Shown: positions 43,830 through 53,700 of the stretch, one piece after another
How positions within the stretch are numbered: the stretch's first letter is position 1
Layout of the letters: each line of letters opens with the position of its first letter
Origin: Actinomycetospora chibensis
GTDB lineage: Bacteria > Actinomycetota > Actinomycetes > Mycobacteriales > Pseudonocardiaceae
Direction: 5' to 3'
DNA length: 64,000 nt
Assembly: GCF_028737215.1 (NCBI RefSeq)
Contig: NZ_JAQZAM010000019.1
Coordinates: 1 to 64,000 of the forward strand
Program-made: the position numbers and the translations under genes
The notes under the pieces: model-generated
Told to the model about the DNA's origin: nothing
The model's database searches: none
Seen by the model: only the letters and a program-made list of their open reading frames with translations

Positions 43830-44202
43830 TCGCGAGGGCCACGGCGAGCACGAGCAGCACGCCGACCCCTGCCACCGAGTGGAGCCCGAAGCGTGACGCC
43901 TCCTCGCGGAACCTCGCCTCGGTGAGGAGCAGCACGAGGACGAGGGTCATCACCCCCGCGGAGCCCGCGAGCACCGCGACCAGGGTCGTCGCCGCCCTGC
44001 GGGCGCTGTTCAGCCCGATCCGCAGCAGCGCCACCGAGTAGAAGACCGCGGCGGACGACAGCGCGCCGGTGCCGACGAACCCGACGGCGTTCAGCGCCAC
44101 CAGCGGGCTCGCCGTCGCGGCACCGGCCAGGGTGGCCAGGACGGCGGCCGATCCGAGGACGGCGACCGTCCCGTGCACCAGGATCGCCATGTTGGGCGGC
44201 AC
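43810..44202 (-). CDS. four-pass membrane protein, function unknown
   Basis: A 130-residue protein with four hydrophobic segments (about 6-28, 33-58, 72-92, 105-126) and a central RIGLNSARRAATT loop. No family recognised. The start is GTG at 44202 or ATG at 44190. It is divergent from the crcB pair (84-bp gap). Confidence 0.6.
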   Translation of the reverse strand: MPPNMAILVHGTVAVLGSAAVLATLAGAATASPLVALNAVGFVGTGALSSAAVFYSVALLRIGLNSARRAATTLVAVLAGSAGVMTLVLVLLLTEARFREEASRFGLHSVAGVGVLLVLAVALAITWHER

Positions 44203-44285
44203 CGGTCGAAACTAGACACCGTCCGGTGGGCCGCCCCACGACGGGGGAGCCTCCCGGAGTCGACGAGTCGCACCGAGGAGATGAG

Positions 44286-44750
44286 TTGTCCGACGACGAC
44301 GACGTGATCGCCGGGCGGCCACCGGGCTTGCCGGTGCTGCGCGGCCAGGCGGCGAGCACCGGCGCGGTCGCGCTCGGCGGCGCGCTCGGTGCCCTGGCCC
44401 GGTGGGCCCTGCTGGCCGTGTGGCCCGCCCCGCCCGGCGGCTTCCCGGTGTCGACGTTCGCGGTCAACGTGTCGGGGTGCCTGCTCATGGGCGTCCTGGT
44501 CGTGCTGGTGACCGAGGCGCGCGAGGCCCACCCGATCCTGCGGCCGTTCTTCGGCGCCGGCGTGCTCGGCGGGTTCACCACGTTCTCCAGCTACGCCGTC
44601 GAGGCCCAGCAGCTCGTCGGGGGCACGCACCTGGCCGTGGCCGCCCTCTACCTCGTCCTGACCGTGGTCGGCGCCGTGGTGGCGGTCGTGATCGGGCTGG
44701 CGATCACCCGGCGTGCCGTCGGCCTGCGACGCCCGGTGGCCCGCTCATGA
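44286..44750 (+). CDS. crcB: fluoride channel CrcB/Fluc, subunit 1
   Basis: A 154-residue four-helix membrane protein. Fluc signatures: GGALGALARW, FAVNVSGCLLMGVL with the conserved Asn, and GGFTTFSSYAVE with the central Phe-Ser/Thr motif. It exports F- passively as a dimer. A TTG at 44286 is chosen because GAGGAG lies 5 nt upstream; the first 30 residues are acidic and precede the first helix. It overlaps the second crcB by 4 bp (ATGA), so the two proteins are made together and probably form a heterodimer. No fluoride riboswitch was found upstream. Confidence 0.87.
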   Translation: MSDDDDVIAGRPPGLPVLRGQAASTGAVALGGALGALARWALLAVWPAPPGGFPVSTFAVNVSGCLLMGVLVVLVTEAREAHPILRPFFGAGVLGGFTTFSSYAVEAQQLVGGTHLAVAALYLVLTVVGAVVAVVIGLAITRRAVGLRRPVARS

Positions 44751-45100
44751 CCGTCACCGCGGGCCTGCTGGTCGTGCTCGGCGCCGCCGTCGGTGCCCCG
44801 GCCCGCTACCTCACCGACCGCTGGCTGCAGTCCACCCACGGCACCGGCTTCCCGTGGGGGACGTTCACGGTCAACATCGTCGCGTCGTTCGTCCTCGGGC
44901 TGGTCCTCGGCCTCGGCGCCTCGCCCGCGGTGACGGCGCTGGTCGGCACCGGATTCTGTGGTGCGCTGAGCACGTGGTCGACCCTCGGCTACGAGACCGT
45001 CCGCCTCGCCGAGCAGGGCGCCTGGAGCTCGGCGGTGTTCAACGTGGTCGCCTCGGTGCTGGCCGGGCTCGGCGCCGCTGGGCTCGGTCTCGCCCTGTGA
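44747..45100 (+). CDS. crcB: fluoride channel CrcB/Fluc, subunit 2
   Basis: A 117-residue four-helix protein, shorter than its partner. Signatures: GAAVGAPARYLTDRW, PWGTFTVNIVASFVLGLV with the conserved Asn, and GFCGALSTWSTLGYE. In this copy the FTTFS motif of subunit 1 reads LSTWS, as expected for paired Fluc subunits that have diverged. ATG at 44747 overlaps the first gene's stop. The 3' end is 1 bp from the ureG stop. Confidence 0.87.
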   Translation: MTVTAGLLVVLGAAVGAPARYLTDRWLQSTHGTGFPWGTFTVNIVASFVLGLVLGLGASPAVTALVGTGFCGALSTWSTLGYETVRLAEQGAWSSAVFNVVASVLAGLGAAGLGLAL

Positions 45101-45101
45101 T

Positions 45102-45824
45102 CTACGCGCGGCGCCCGACCAGGGCGTGCCGGGCCACCTCGTCACGGACCCAGCCCGCGATCCCCGTGACGGCCGGGGCGGTGCGCACCGACGTCAGGAT
45201 CGTCGGCCGACCCTCGCGCACCCGAGCGGCGTCCGCAGCCATCTGGTCGACGTCCGCGCCGACCAGCGGCGCGAGGTCGGTCTTGTTGACCACCAGCAGG
45301 TCGGCGCCCGCCACCCCCGGGCCGCCCTTGCGGGGCACGTCGTCGCCGCCCGCGGTGTCGAGCACGAAGATCTGGCGGTCCACCAGGCCGTAGCTGAAGG
45401 TCGCCGTGAGGTTGTCGCCGCCGGACTCCACGAGCACGAGCTCGGGGTCGTGGCGCTCGACCAGGTCCTCGACGGCGTCGAGGTTCGCGGTGATGTCGTC
45501 GCGGATGGCGGTGTGCGGGCAGCAACCGGTGCGGACCGCGACGATCCGCTCGTCGGCGAGCACCGCCTGCCGGCGCAGGAAGTCGGCGTCCTCGGTGGTG
45601 TAGATGTCGTTGGTGACCACCGCGAGCGAGAGCTCGTGGCCCAGCGCGCGGCACAACGCCGCCACGAGCGCGGTCTTGCCGCACCCGACCGGTCCCCCGA
45701 TGCCCACCCGGAGGGCGCGACCGGGTCGCGGCGGGAGGTGGTGGTGCGGGTGCTGGTCGTGCGGGTCCTGGTCGTGCGGGTCTGGGGCGCCGCCGCCCGG
45801 GTCCGCCACGTCGAGTCTGTGCAC
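45102..45824 (-). CDS. ureG: urease accessory GTPase UreG with His-rich N-terminus
   Basis: A protein of about 240 residues that delivers Ni2+ to urease using GTP. The P-loop is GPVGCGKT (residues 44-51; the usual Ser is Cys), with [15 protein letters not shown], the metal-binding CPH in [23 protein letters not shown] and [10 protein letters not shown]. Residues 15-29 are Asp/His-rich ([15 protein letters not shown]), encoded by 15-bp repeats at 45744-45788; such tails store nickel. No ureE occurs in the window. GTG at 45824 is chosen, but the frame is open to 45902 and starts at 45869 or 45902 are possible. It is separated from ureD by the permease gene. Confidence 0.92.
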   Translation of the reverse strand: MHRLDVADPGGGAPDPHDQDPHDQHPHHHLPPRPGRALRVGIGGPVGCGKTALVAALCRALGHELSLAVVTNDIYTTEDADFLRRQAVLADERIVAVRTGCCPHTAIRDDITANLDAVEDLVERHDPELVLVESGGDNLTATFSYGLVDRQIFVLDTAGGDDVPRKGGPGVAGADLLVVNKTDLAPLVGADVDQMAADAARVREGRPTILTSVRTAPAVTGIAGWVRDEVARHALVGRRA

Positions 45825-45862
45825 CGCTGCATCATCGGCCGACCGGGCGGCGCTGTGTCCGC

Positions 45863-45893
45863 CGGAAACACGAGTGTCGTGCGGCTGTTTCCG
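45863..45893. promoter_or_regulatory. palindrome 1 in the ureG/permease intergenic region
   Basis: CGGAAACA at 45863-45870 and TGTTTCCG at 45886-45893 form perfect 8-bp arms with a 15-bp spacer. Inside the spacer region is another perfect dyad, CACGA-GTG-TCGTG (45869-45881). It lies between two divergent nitrogen-related genes. A nitrogen regulator such as GlnR is a reasonable guess (GAAAC half-site present) but is unproven. Confidence 0.5.
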
Positions 45894-45917
45894 CGTGAAC
45901 ACACACGCTCTTCACGC
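45893..45917. promoter_or_regulatory. palindrome 2 in the ureG/permease intergenic region
   Basis: GCGTGAA at 45893-45899 and TTCACGC at 45911-45917 form perfect 7-bp arms with an 11-bp spacer. It directly follows palindrome 1 and lies about 56 bp before the permease GTG. It could be a second operator or a leader structure of the permease mRNA. Confidence 0.45.
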
Positions 45918-45972
45918 TCTGATCCGAGCCGCCCCCGAGGGGGACACCGACCACGGTTCGAGGACGGTCACA

Positions 45973-47634
45973 GTGACGCAGGACGCGACACGCCAGGACG
46001 CACCCAGCTCGCCGCCGCGACCCGCCGCGTCCCAGGCCGGTGCGGCGCGGGAGACGCTCGAGGACTACACGGTGCGCTTCGCCCCGCGCAGCTACCGCAA
46101 GTGGTCGACGGGCGTCGTGGCCGCCTCGGCCCTCGGCGGGATCGCGTATCTCGCGGACTTCGCCATCGGCGCCAACATCGGGATCTCCTACGGCACGGTG
46201 AACGCCCTCTGGGGCATCGCGGTGTTCGCCGTCGTGATCTTCCTGTCCGGTTTCCCGCTCGCCTACTACGCGGCGCGCTACAACCTGGACCTCGACCTGA
46301 TCACCCGGGGCAGCGGCTTCGGCTACTACGGGTCGGTCGTCACGAACATCATCTTCGCGACGTTCACCTTCATCTTCTTCGCCCTCGAGGGCTCGATCAT
46401 GGCCCAGGGCCTCGAGCTCGGGCTGGGCATGCCGCTCTGGCTCGGCTACGCCGTGTCGACGATCATCATCTTCCCGCTCGTCGTGTACGGCATGAGCCTG
46501 CTCTCGAAGCTGCAGCTCTGGACCACGCCGCTGTGGCTGGTCCTCATGGTGCTGCCGTTCGTCCACCTGCTCATCAGCCATCCGGACTCGGTGCAGGCGT
46601 TCTTCGCATACCAGGGCGAGGAGGGCCAGGGGACGCCGAGCCTCGGGTCGGTGATGCTGGCCGCGGGGGTCTGCCTCTCGCTCATCGCCCAGATCGCCGA
46701 GCAGATCGACTACCTGCGGTTCATGCCGCCGAAGACGCCGGAGAACTCGCGGCGCTGGTGGGCCGCGACGGTCCTCGCCGGGCCGGGCTGGGTGATCTTC
46801 GGGGCGGCGAAGCAGGTCGTCGGGCTCTTCCTGGCGGTGTACCTGCTGGCCACCGTGGCCGGCGCCTCGTCGTTCGCGAACGAGCCGGTGCGCCAGTTCC
46901 TCGAGATCTACACCAACATCATGCCGGCATGGCTCGCGCTCACGCTCGCGGTGATCCTCGTCGTGATCAGCCAGATCAAGATCAACGTCACCAACGCCTA
47001 CTCGGGCTCGCTGGCGTGGACGAACTCCTACACGCGGGTGACGAAGCACTACCCCGGCCGGCTGGTCTTCCTCGGGGTGAACCTCCTCATCGCGCTCGTG
47101 CTGATGGAGGCGAACATGTTCGACTTCCTCAACACGATCCTCGGGTTCTACGCGAACTGCGGCATGGCGTGGGTCGTCGTCGTCGCCTCCGACATCGCGA
47201 TCAACAAGTACCTGCTCGGCATCTCGCCCAAGGTCCCGGAGTTCCGGCGCGGCATGCTCTACGCGGTGAACCCGGTGGGCTTCGGCTCGATGCTCATCGC
47301 CGCCGGCGTCTCGATCCTCGCCTTCTTCGGCGCGCTGGGGGAGACGCTCGCGTCGTACTCGCCGCTGGTGGCGATCGGGCTCGCCTTCGTGCTGCCGCCG
47401 ATCATCGCGCTCGCGACGAAGGGCCGGTACTACCTGCGCCGCACCGACGACGGCATCGACGCCCCGATGTTCGACGAGCACGGCAACCCGTCGGGGGAGA
47501 CGCTGCACTGCCAGGGCTGCGGGCAGGACCTCGAGCGCCCCGACATGGCGGCGTCGGGCACCGGGACCGGGCACGTCTGCTCGCTGTGCCTGTCCACCGA
47601 CCGCGAGGGGCGGCACGTGCTGCCCGCGCGTTAG
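45973..47634 (+). CDS. NCS1-type permease (purine/cytosine family) with C-terminal CxxC tail
   Basis: A 553-residue transporter with about 12 membrane segments between residues 45 and 480. NCS1 landmarks include SYRKWSTGVVAASALGG at the N-terminus and INVTNAYSGSLAWTNSYTRV in the middle. NCS1 members import nucleobases, allantoin or related nitrogen compounds with Na+ or H+; the position inside the urease cluster suggests a nitrogen compound (possibly urea-related). The C-terminal 55 residues are soluble and carry two CxxC pairs (LHCQGCGQDL and HVCSLCLS), like a zinc ribbon. GTG at 45973 has GAGG upstream. Its stop overlaps the convergent ureD stop by 4 bp. Confidence 0.85.
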   Translation: MTQDATRQDAPSSPPRPAASQAGAARETLEDYTVRFAPRSYRKWSTGVVAASALGGIAYLADFAIGANIGISYGTVNALWGIAVFAVVIFLSGFPLAYYAARYNLDLDLITRGSGFGYYGSVVTNIIFATFTFIFFALEGSIMAQGLELGLGMPLWLGYAVSTIIIFPLVVYGMSLLSKLQLWTTPLWLVLMVLPFVHLLISHPDSVQAFFAYQGEEGQGTPSLGSVMLAAGVCLSLIAQIAEQIDYLRFMPPKTPENSRRWWAATVLAGPGWVIFGAAKQVVGLFLAVYLLATVAGASSFANEPVRQFLEIYTNIMPAWLALTLAVILVVISQIKINVTNAYSGSLAWTNSYTRVTKHYPGRLVFLGVNLLIALVLMEANMFDFLNTILGFYANCGMAWVVVVASDIAINKYLLGISPKVPEFRRGMLYAVNPVGFGSMLIAAGVSILAFFGALGETLASYSPLVAIGLAFVLPPIIALATKGRYYLRRTDDGIDAPMFDEHGNPSGETLHCQGCGQDLERPDMAASGTGTGHVCSLCLSTDREGRHVLPAR

Positions 47635-48377
47635 CCCCCGGCCAGGAGCGCACGCTGGGCCTCGACGGTCCGGGCGACGTCCGTGGTCGGGCCCAGGGCC
47701 GTGACCAGCGCGCCCGGGCCGTCGAGGACGGTCCGGGCCCAGCGCAGGGCGCCGTTCTCGCCCCCGTCGTCGCCGATGCCGTTCAGCCCGTCGCCGCACA
47801 CCAGCAGCGTGCCGAGCGAGCGGGCCGCGCCGCTCCCGCCCGGCCCGGCGAGCACCGCGTCGGCGCCGTCGAGGCGGGTCGCCGTCGCGAGCAGGGAACG
47901 GCCGTCGACGGTGGCGGTGAGGTCGCTGCGGCAGCGCCCGCCGCGCTGGTCGGCGCGCCCCATCACGACCTGCTCGGTGACGGTCGCGGTCGCCCCCGCG
48001 GCGAGCCGCAGGTCCAGGCTCGACCACCAGTCTGCGCCGTCGGTGACGACGGTCGGTCCGGGGCGCCAGTCCAGCGACGCGCCCGGCCCGAGGCGGGCGG
48101 TCACGGCGAAGCGGGCCTTGCCGCCGTGGCGCCCGGGCTGCACGACGGTCGCGGCGGCGGTGCGGAGCTCGAGGCGCTCGCCGGACCCGAGATCGACGTC
48201 GAGCCGGAGACGGTCGCCGCCCAGCGGTCCGCCACCCACCTGCACCAGGTGCACCCGCCCCGGCCCCGTGCGGCGCAGGACGAGGGGAGGGCTCGACGCC
48301 CAGGTCAGGCGCCCGCCGGAGCGGGACACACGGGCCGTGGCGTCGACGTCGGGGCCTGCGGGGGCCTCAGGAGGCAA
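47631..48377 (-). CDS. ureD: urease accessory protein UreD
   Basis: A 248-residue accessory scaffold that, with UreF and UreG, loads nickel into urease. UreD features: GGRLTWASSPPLVLRRTG, VHLVQVGGGPLGGDRL, ATVVQPGRHGGKARFAV and VTEQVVMGRADQRGG. TTG at 48377 is chosen because GGAG lies 6 nt upstream inside the ureF end; it overlaps ureF by 11 bp, so translation is coupled. A GTG further in (RVSRSGG) is an alternative. It is convergent with the permease gene, which separates it from ureG. Confidence 0.87.
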   Translation of the reverse strand: MPPEAPAGPDVDATARVSRSGGRLTWASSPPLVLRRTGPGRVHLVQVGGGPLGGDRLRLDVDLGSGERLELRTAAATVVQPGRHGGKARFAVTARLGPGASLDWRPGPTVVTDGADWWSSLDLRLAAGATATVTEQVVMGRADQRGGRCRSDLTATVDGRSLLATATRLDGADAVLAGPGGSGAARSLGTLLVCGDGLNGIGDDGGENGALRWARTVLDGPGALVTALGPTTDVARTVEAQRALLAGG

Positions 48378-49056
48378 AGAGTGCTCCGTCCCCCCGGGCG
48401 TGCAGGACCGCCAGCACCTCGGGCAGCGGGGTACTCGCGGCGGGGAGCAGCGCGGGGTCGTGCGCGCCGGCGGCGGCGCTCCCGGCGGCCGCCGCCTCGG
48501 CGACGGTCGCCGCGCCGTCGGCCAGCGCCCGGGCGTGCACCGCGGACAGGGCGAGCGGGTCCATCCCCAGCAGTCGGACCGCCGCCGAGACGACCTGCCC
48601 GGCGAGGTGGTGGACGGCGAGGGCGGCGGCGTCGTGCGGGGTCCCCCCGGCCGCGGCGACGACCACACCGAGCGCGAGCGCCTGGTGCGGACGGCGCCCG
48701 AGGGCGTCGTAGCCCAGCGACGGCCAGGCCGCGCGCGCGGTGCGCAGCAGCGCACGCCCCTGGGCCCGCGAGACCTCCCGCAGGGCCGCGACCGGGGTGC
48801 GCGCCGAGACGGCCGCGTCCCAGGGATCCCAGCCGACCGGAGCGTGGGCGGGGCGATCCCCGAGCGCGCACGCCGCCGCGGAGGCCGCCGCCGTGAGCAG
48901 GCCCGCCGTCGGCACCCGGGCGGCGAGGAAGCCCGCGACGTCCTCCGGGGTGCGGACGAGCCCCCGGGTCGCGGCGGCCTCGAGGCCCGCCGAGTGGGCG
49001 TGGCCGCCTGTCGGCAGGCGCGAGTCGGCGAGCAGCCACAGCTGCGGCGCCACCAT
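48367..49056 (-). CDS. ureF: urease accessory protein UreF
   Basis: A 229-residue helical protein that acts with UreD and UreG in nickel insertion. Landmarks: the N-terminal LLADSRLPTGGHAHSAGLE motif, and the conserved REVSRAQGRALLRT near residue 110, which interacts with UreG. The C-terminus (LHARGDGALFAS) ends in the typical small-residue tail. It starts 13 bp after the UreBC gene and overlaps ureD. Confidence 0.92.
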   Translation of the reverse strand: MVAPQLWLLADSRLPTGGHAHSAGLEAAATRGLVRTPEDVAGFLAARVPTAGLLTAAASAAACALGDRPAHAPVGWDPWDAAVSARTPVAALREVSRAQGRALLRTARAAWPSLGYDALGRRPHQALALGVVVAAAGGTPHDAAALAVHHLAGQVVSAAVRLLGMDPLALSAVHARALADGAATVAEAAAAGSAAAGAHDPALLPAASTPLPEVLAVLHARGDGALFAS

Positions 49057-49069
49057 CAGGACGGGCCCA

Positions 49070-51114
<2,045 letters not shown>

Positions 51115-51118
<4 letters not shown>

Positions 51119-51417
51119 GTGATCGGGTCGTGCACGGAGACGAGCTTGGTCCCGTCCGGGAACGTCGCCTCGACCGCGACCGTCGGGATCAGCTCCGGCA
51201 CGCCGTCCATGACGTCGTCCCGGGTGAGCACGTGCTGCCCGTCGGCCATGAGCTCGGCGACCGACCGCCCGTCGCGGGCGCCCTCGAGGATCCAGGACGT
51301 CAGCAGGGCCGTGGCCTCGGGATGGTTCAGGCGCAGGCCGCGTGCGCGGCGCTCGCGGGCGAGGTTCGCCGCGACGTGCACCAGCAACCTCTCCTGCTCG
51401 TGCGGTGTCAGCAGCAC
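51115..51417 (-). CDS. ureA: urease gamma subunit UreA
   Basis: A 100-residue structural subunit with typical sequence: [40 protein letters not shown] and [13 protein letters not shown] at the C-terminus. It assembles with the fused UreBC. The GTG at 51417 is fixed by GAGGAG 6 nt upstream. It overlaps the UreBC start (GTGA) and is the first gene of the urease transcription unit ureA-ureBC-ureF-ureD. The 77 bp upstream contain no obvious promoter boxes. Confidence 0.95.
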
Positions 51418-51494
51418 GTCGCTCTCCTCGGACGTCGCGTGGGCGTCACGAGCCACGCTGCCCGAGTGGTCGCCATCGTATCGGCGAGTGCGGG

Positions 51495-52085
51495 TCAGTG
51501 CGTGCCGCGCAGCCCCAGGGTCTCGATCCACCCGGCGAGGCCGTCGAGGGCCGCCTTGGCGCCGGCCTCGGTCTCCTCGGGCGGGGTGAAGGTTCGCGCG
51601 TCGCCCTCGCCGGAGACGAACTTGGCGGCGAACGGGATCGGCACGGTGGCCGCGACCGGCACCATGCGCAGGGCGACCAGCACCGGCCAGAGAGCCTCGG
51701 TGGCGCGGGCACCCGCGGCCACTCCGCCGTAGCCGAGCAGCGCGACCGGCTTGCCCGCCCACTCCTGGTTGAGGTGGTCGAGCGCGTTCTTCAGCGCGGC
51801 GTTGTAGCTGTGGTTGTACTCGGGATGGACGATCGCGAAGGCGTCCGCGCGGGCGATCGTGGCGCTGAAGGCCTTCGTCGAGTCGAGCGTGTAGCGCGCG
51901 AACCGCGGGTGCTCCGGCTCGGCGAACATCGGCAGGTCGACGTCGGCGAGATCGACGATCTCGACGTCGAAACCCTCGTACTGCCGCGCGTACGACGCGA
52001 ACCACTGCGCGATCGGTTCACCGACCCGCCCGGGGCGGGTGCTCGCGACGATGATCTGCAGCAGGGGGCGGCCGGCGTCGGTCAT
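51495..52085 (-). CDS. NADPH-dependent FMN reductase (flavodoxin fold)
   Basis: A 196-residue flavodoxin-like protein. [19 protein letters not shown] near the N-terminus binds the FMN phosphate, and [19 protein letters not shown] is the family signature near residue 90-108. These enzymes reduce FMN, quinones, azo dyes or metals. It is upstream of ureA on the same strand (77-bp gap) but is functionally unrelated. A clean palindrome lies 31 bp upstream of its start. Confidence 0.9.
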   Translation of the reverse strand: MTDAGRPLLQIIVASTRPGRVGEPIAQWFASYARQYEGFDVEIVDLADVDLPMFAEPEHPRFARYTLDSTKAFSATIARADAFAIVHPEYNHSYNAALKNALDHLNQEWAGKPVALLGYGGVAAGARATEALWPVLVALRMVPVAATVPIPFAAKFVSGEGDARTFTPPEETEAGAKAALDGLAGWIETLGLRGTH

Positions 52086-52116
52086 CGGGCTCCTTCGTGT
52101 GGCGTCGTGCGAGAGG

Positions 52117-52134
52117 TGGTTGTCGCTACAACCA
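52117..52134. promoter_or_regulatory. palindrome between FMN reductase and GDT1-like gene
   Basis: TGGTTGT at 52117-52123 and ACAACCA at 52128-52134 are perfect 7-bp arms around CGCT. The site is 31 bp upstream of the FMN reductase start and in the divergent region. Its size suits a MarR- or HxlR-type dimer, which often regulates FMN/quinone reductases; the regulator is not in the immediate neighbourhood. Confidence 0.5.
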
Positions 52135-52198
52135 TTCTGCGCCCTGCGCGACGAACGCGGCGGTTGTGGTGGGGCGTGCGTGACTGGATGATCCCTCC

Positions 52199-52783
52199 GT
52201 GTCAGTGGCAGCCATCACCTTCGGGCTCGTGTTCCTGGCGGAGGTCGCGGACACCAGCGGACTGGTGACGCTCGTGCTCGCCAGCCGCCTCCCGGCGCGG
52301 TGGGTGCTGGTCGGCGTCTGCGCCGGGATGCTCGTGCACGTCGGGGTCGCGATCGCGGCCGGCAGCCTCCTGGCGCTGCTGCCCGAACGGCCCCTCGAGG
52401 CCGTCCTGGCCCTGATCTTCCTCGTCGGGGCGTTCCTGATCTGGCGGGAGGGCGAGGAGGACGACGATGACGACGACGAGGTCTCGTTGAAGGAGACGCC
52501 GCGCACCGCCTGGAGCGTGGTCGCGACCGCGTTCGGGATCACCGTGCTCTCGGAGTTCGCCGACCCGTCGCAGATCGTCGCCGCCTCGCTGGTCGCGCGG
52601 TACGGCGACCCGGTCGCCGTCGGCATCGGCGCCCTGCTCGGGCTCTGGGTCGTCTCCGCGCTCGCGGTCTGGGGCGGCGACCGCGTCCGTCGGTACATCC
52701 CGGTGAAGTGGGTGACCCGGGTGGCGGCCACGATCATGGTGGGTCTCGCGGTGTGGACCGCGGTCGACGCGATCCGTGGGTGA
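52199..52783 (+). CDS. GDT1/TMEM165 (UPF0016)-like cation transporter
   Basis: A 194-residue membrane protein with two homologous halves of three helices each. The family motif ExGDKT/S appears as FLAEVADTSGLV in the first half and LSEFADPSQIV in the second; the conserved Gly-Asp-Lys is altered to Ala-Asp-Thr and Ala-Asp-Pro, while Glu and Asp are kept. Between the halves is an acidic loop with a run of Asp/Glu. GDT1 proteins export Mn2+ or Ca2+. The altered motif makes the substrate uncertain. GTG at 52199. It is divergent from the FMN reductase. Confidence 0.75.
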   Translation: MSVAAITFGLVFLAEVADTSGLVTLVLASRLPARWVLVGVCAGMLVHVGVAIAAGSLLALLPERPLEAVLALIFLVGAFLIWREGEEDDDDDDEVSLKETPRTAWSVVATAFGITVLSEFADPSQIVAASLVARYGDPVAVGIGALLGLWVVSALAVWGGDRVRRYIPVKWVTRVAATIMVGLAVWTAVDAIRG

Positions 52784-52789
52784 CGTGAC

Positions 52790-53251
52790 GTGCTCACCTG
52801 GTTGAGGAGCTGGAAGGGCGGTCTCGTCGTCGCCGCCGCGTGCCTGGTGGCGGGGCTGGTCCGGGTGGTCGCCGCCCCGCTCGACCTGCTGACCGTGGGG
52901 CTCTTCCCGCTGGCCGTCGCCTACGGGGTCGCCGCCGAGGTCGAGCGTCGGATGAGCAACGCCCGCCGGGCCGCGACCCGAGCTGACGGGGCGGACCCCA
53001 TGCCCTGGTCCACGCAGCCGTCCCGCCTCGCCGCCTGGCTCCGTGCGGAGCGGGGGTACGCCCGGGAGGGGGCCGTCGTCGTCCCGCCGGCGACCTCCAC
53101 GAAGGACCGGGTCGGGGCGGTCCTCGCGATCGCGGCGGGCGTCCTCGGCCTGGTCCTGGTGTTCCAGGGCCACGACGGACGTGAGGGGCACACCCCCGCG
53201 GCCCCGATCGGCCACGCGAGCCCGGCGTCCGGGCCGGTCGACGACGGTTAG
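52790..53251 (+). CDS. hypothetical membrane protein
   Basis: A 153-residue protein with a hydrophobic N-terminal hairpin (about residues 10-30 and 33-48), a soluble middle (about 50-105) and a third hydrophobic helix (about 108-125), followed by a His/Gly/Pro-rich tail. No family recognised. Starts with GTG 6 bp after the GDT1-like stop, so probably co-transcribed. Confidence 0.55.
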   Translation: MLTWLRSWKGGLVVAAACLVAGLVRVVAAPLDLLTVGLFPLAVAYGVAAEVERRMSNARRAATRADGADPMPWSTQPSRLAAWLRAERGYAREGAVVVPPATSTKDRVGAVLAIAAGVLGLVLVFQGHDGREGHTPAAPIGHASPASGPVDDG

Positions 53252-53264
53252 GTCGGCCTGCTCG

Positions 53265-53588
53265 TCACCGGGGCTGGATCTCGCCCATCGGGCCGAAGCC
53301 GGCGTGGGGCGTGTCGATGTAGAGGATCTGCGGCTGTGCCGACACGAGGTCGGGCGCGGCGTCGAAGAAGTGCTTCACGTAGGGCTGCTGGACGTGGGTC
53401 GCTCCGGCGTCGGCGTCCCGGAAGCCCTCGATGCAGACGTACTCGTTCTCGTCGGTGAGGCTGCGGGAGAACTTGAAGAACAGGCAGCCCTCCTCGGAGT
53501 TGACGTCCTTGGCGTAGGAGTCGGCGAGGGCCAGCCACTCGTCCGTCTTCTCGGGACGGATCGGCATGACGATGTTGATCACGATCAC
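53265..53588 (-). CDS. antibiotic biosynthesis monooxygenase (ABM) domain protein
   Basis: A 107-residue dimeric alpha/beta-barrel protein. Pattern: VINIVMPIRPEKTDEWLALA, then SEEGCLFFKFSRSLTDENEY and an FRDADAGATHVQQPYVKHF helix with the conserved His. Small members of this family are cofactor-free monooxygenases for quinones, or heme-degrading, or of unknown role. GTG at 53588 is chosen because AAGGAG lies 6 nt upstream. Confidence 0.82.
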   Translation of the reverse strand: MIVINIVMPIRPEKTDEWLALADSYAKDVNSEEGCLFFKFSRSLTDENEYVCIEGFRDADAGATHVQQPYVKHFFDAAPDLVSAQPQILYIDTPHAGFGPMGEIQPR

Positions 53589-53700
53589 GGCGGGCTCCTT
53601 CGAGTCGTCGGCGAGGTCCCCGGCCAGGTCATCGCCTCCGGCCATCGTCGTGAGGTGGCGCGAGGACCGTCAACATCGGCTCAGGATGTGCACGCCCCGC

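Noticed and set aside
44203-44285. Fluoride (crcB) riboswitch upstream of the paired fluoride channels
   Set aside because: The conserved GATGG and GTTCGCC blocks and pseudoknot pattern of the crcB motif are not present in this 83-bp leader.
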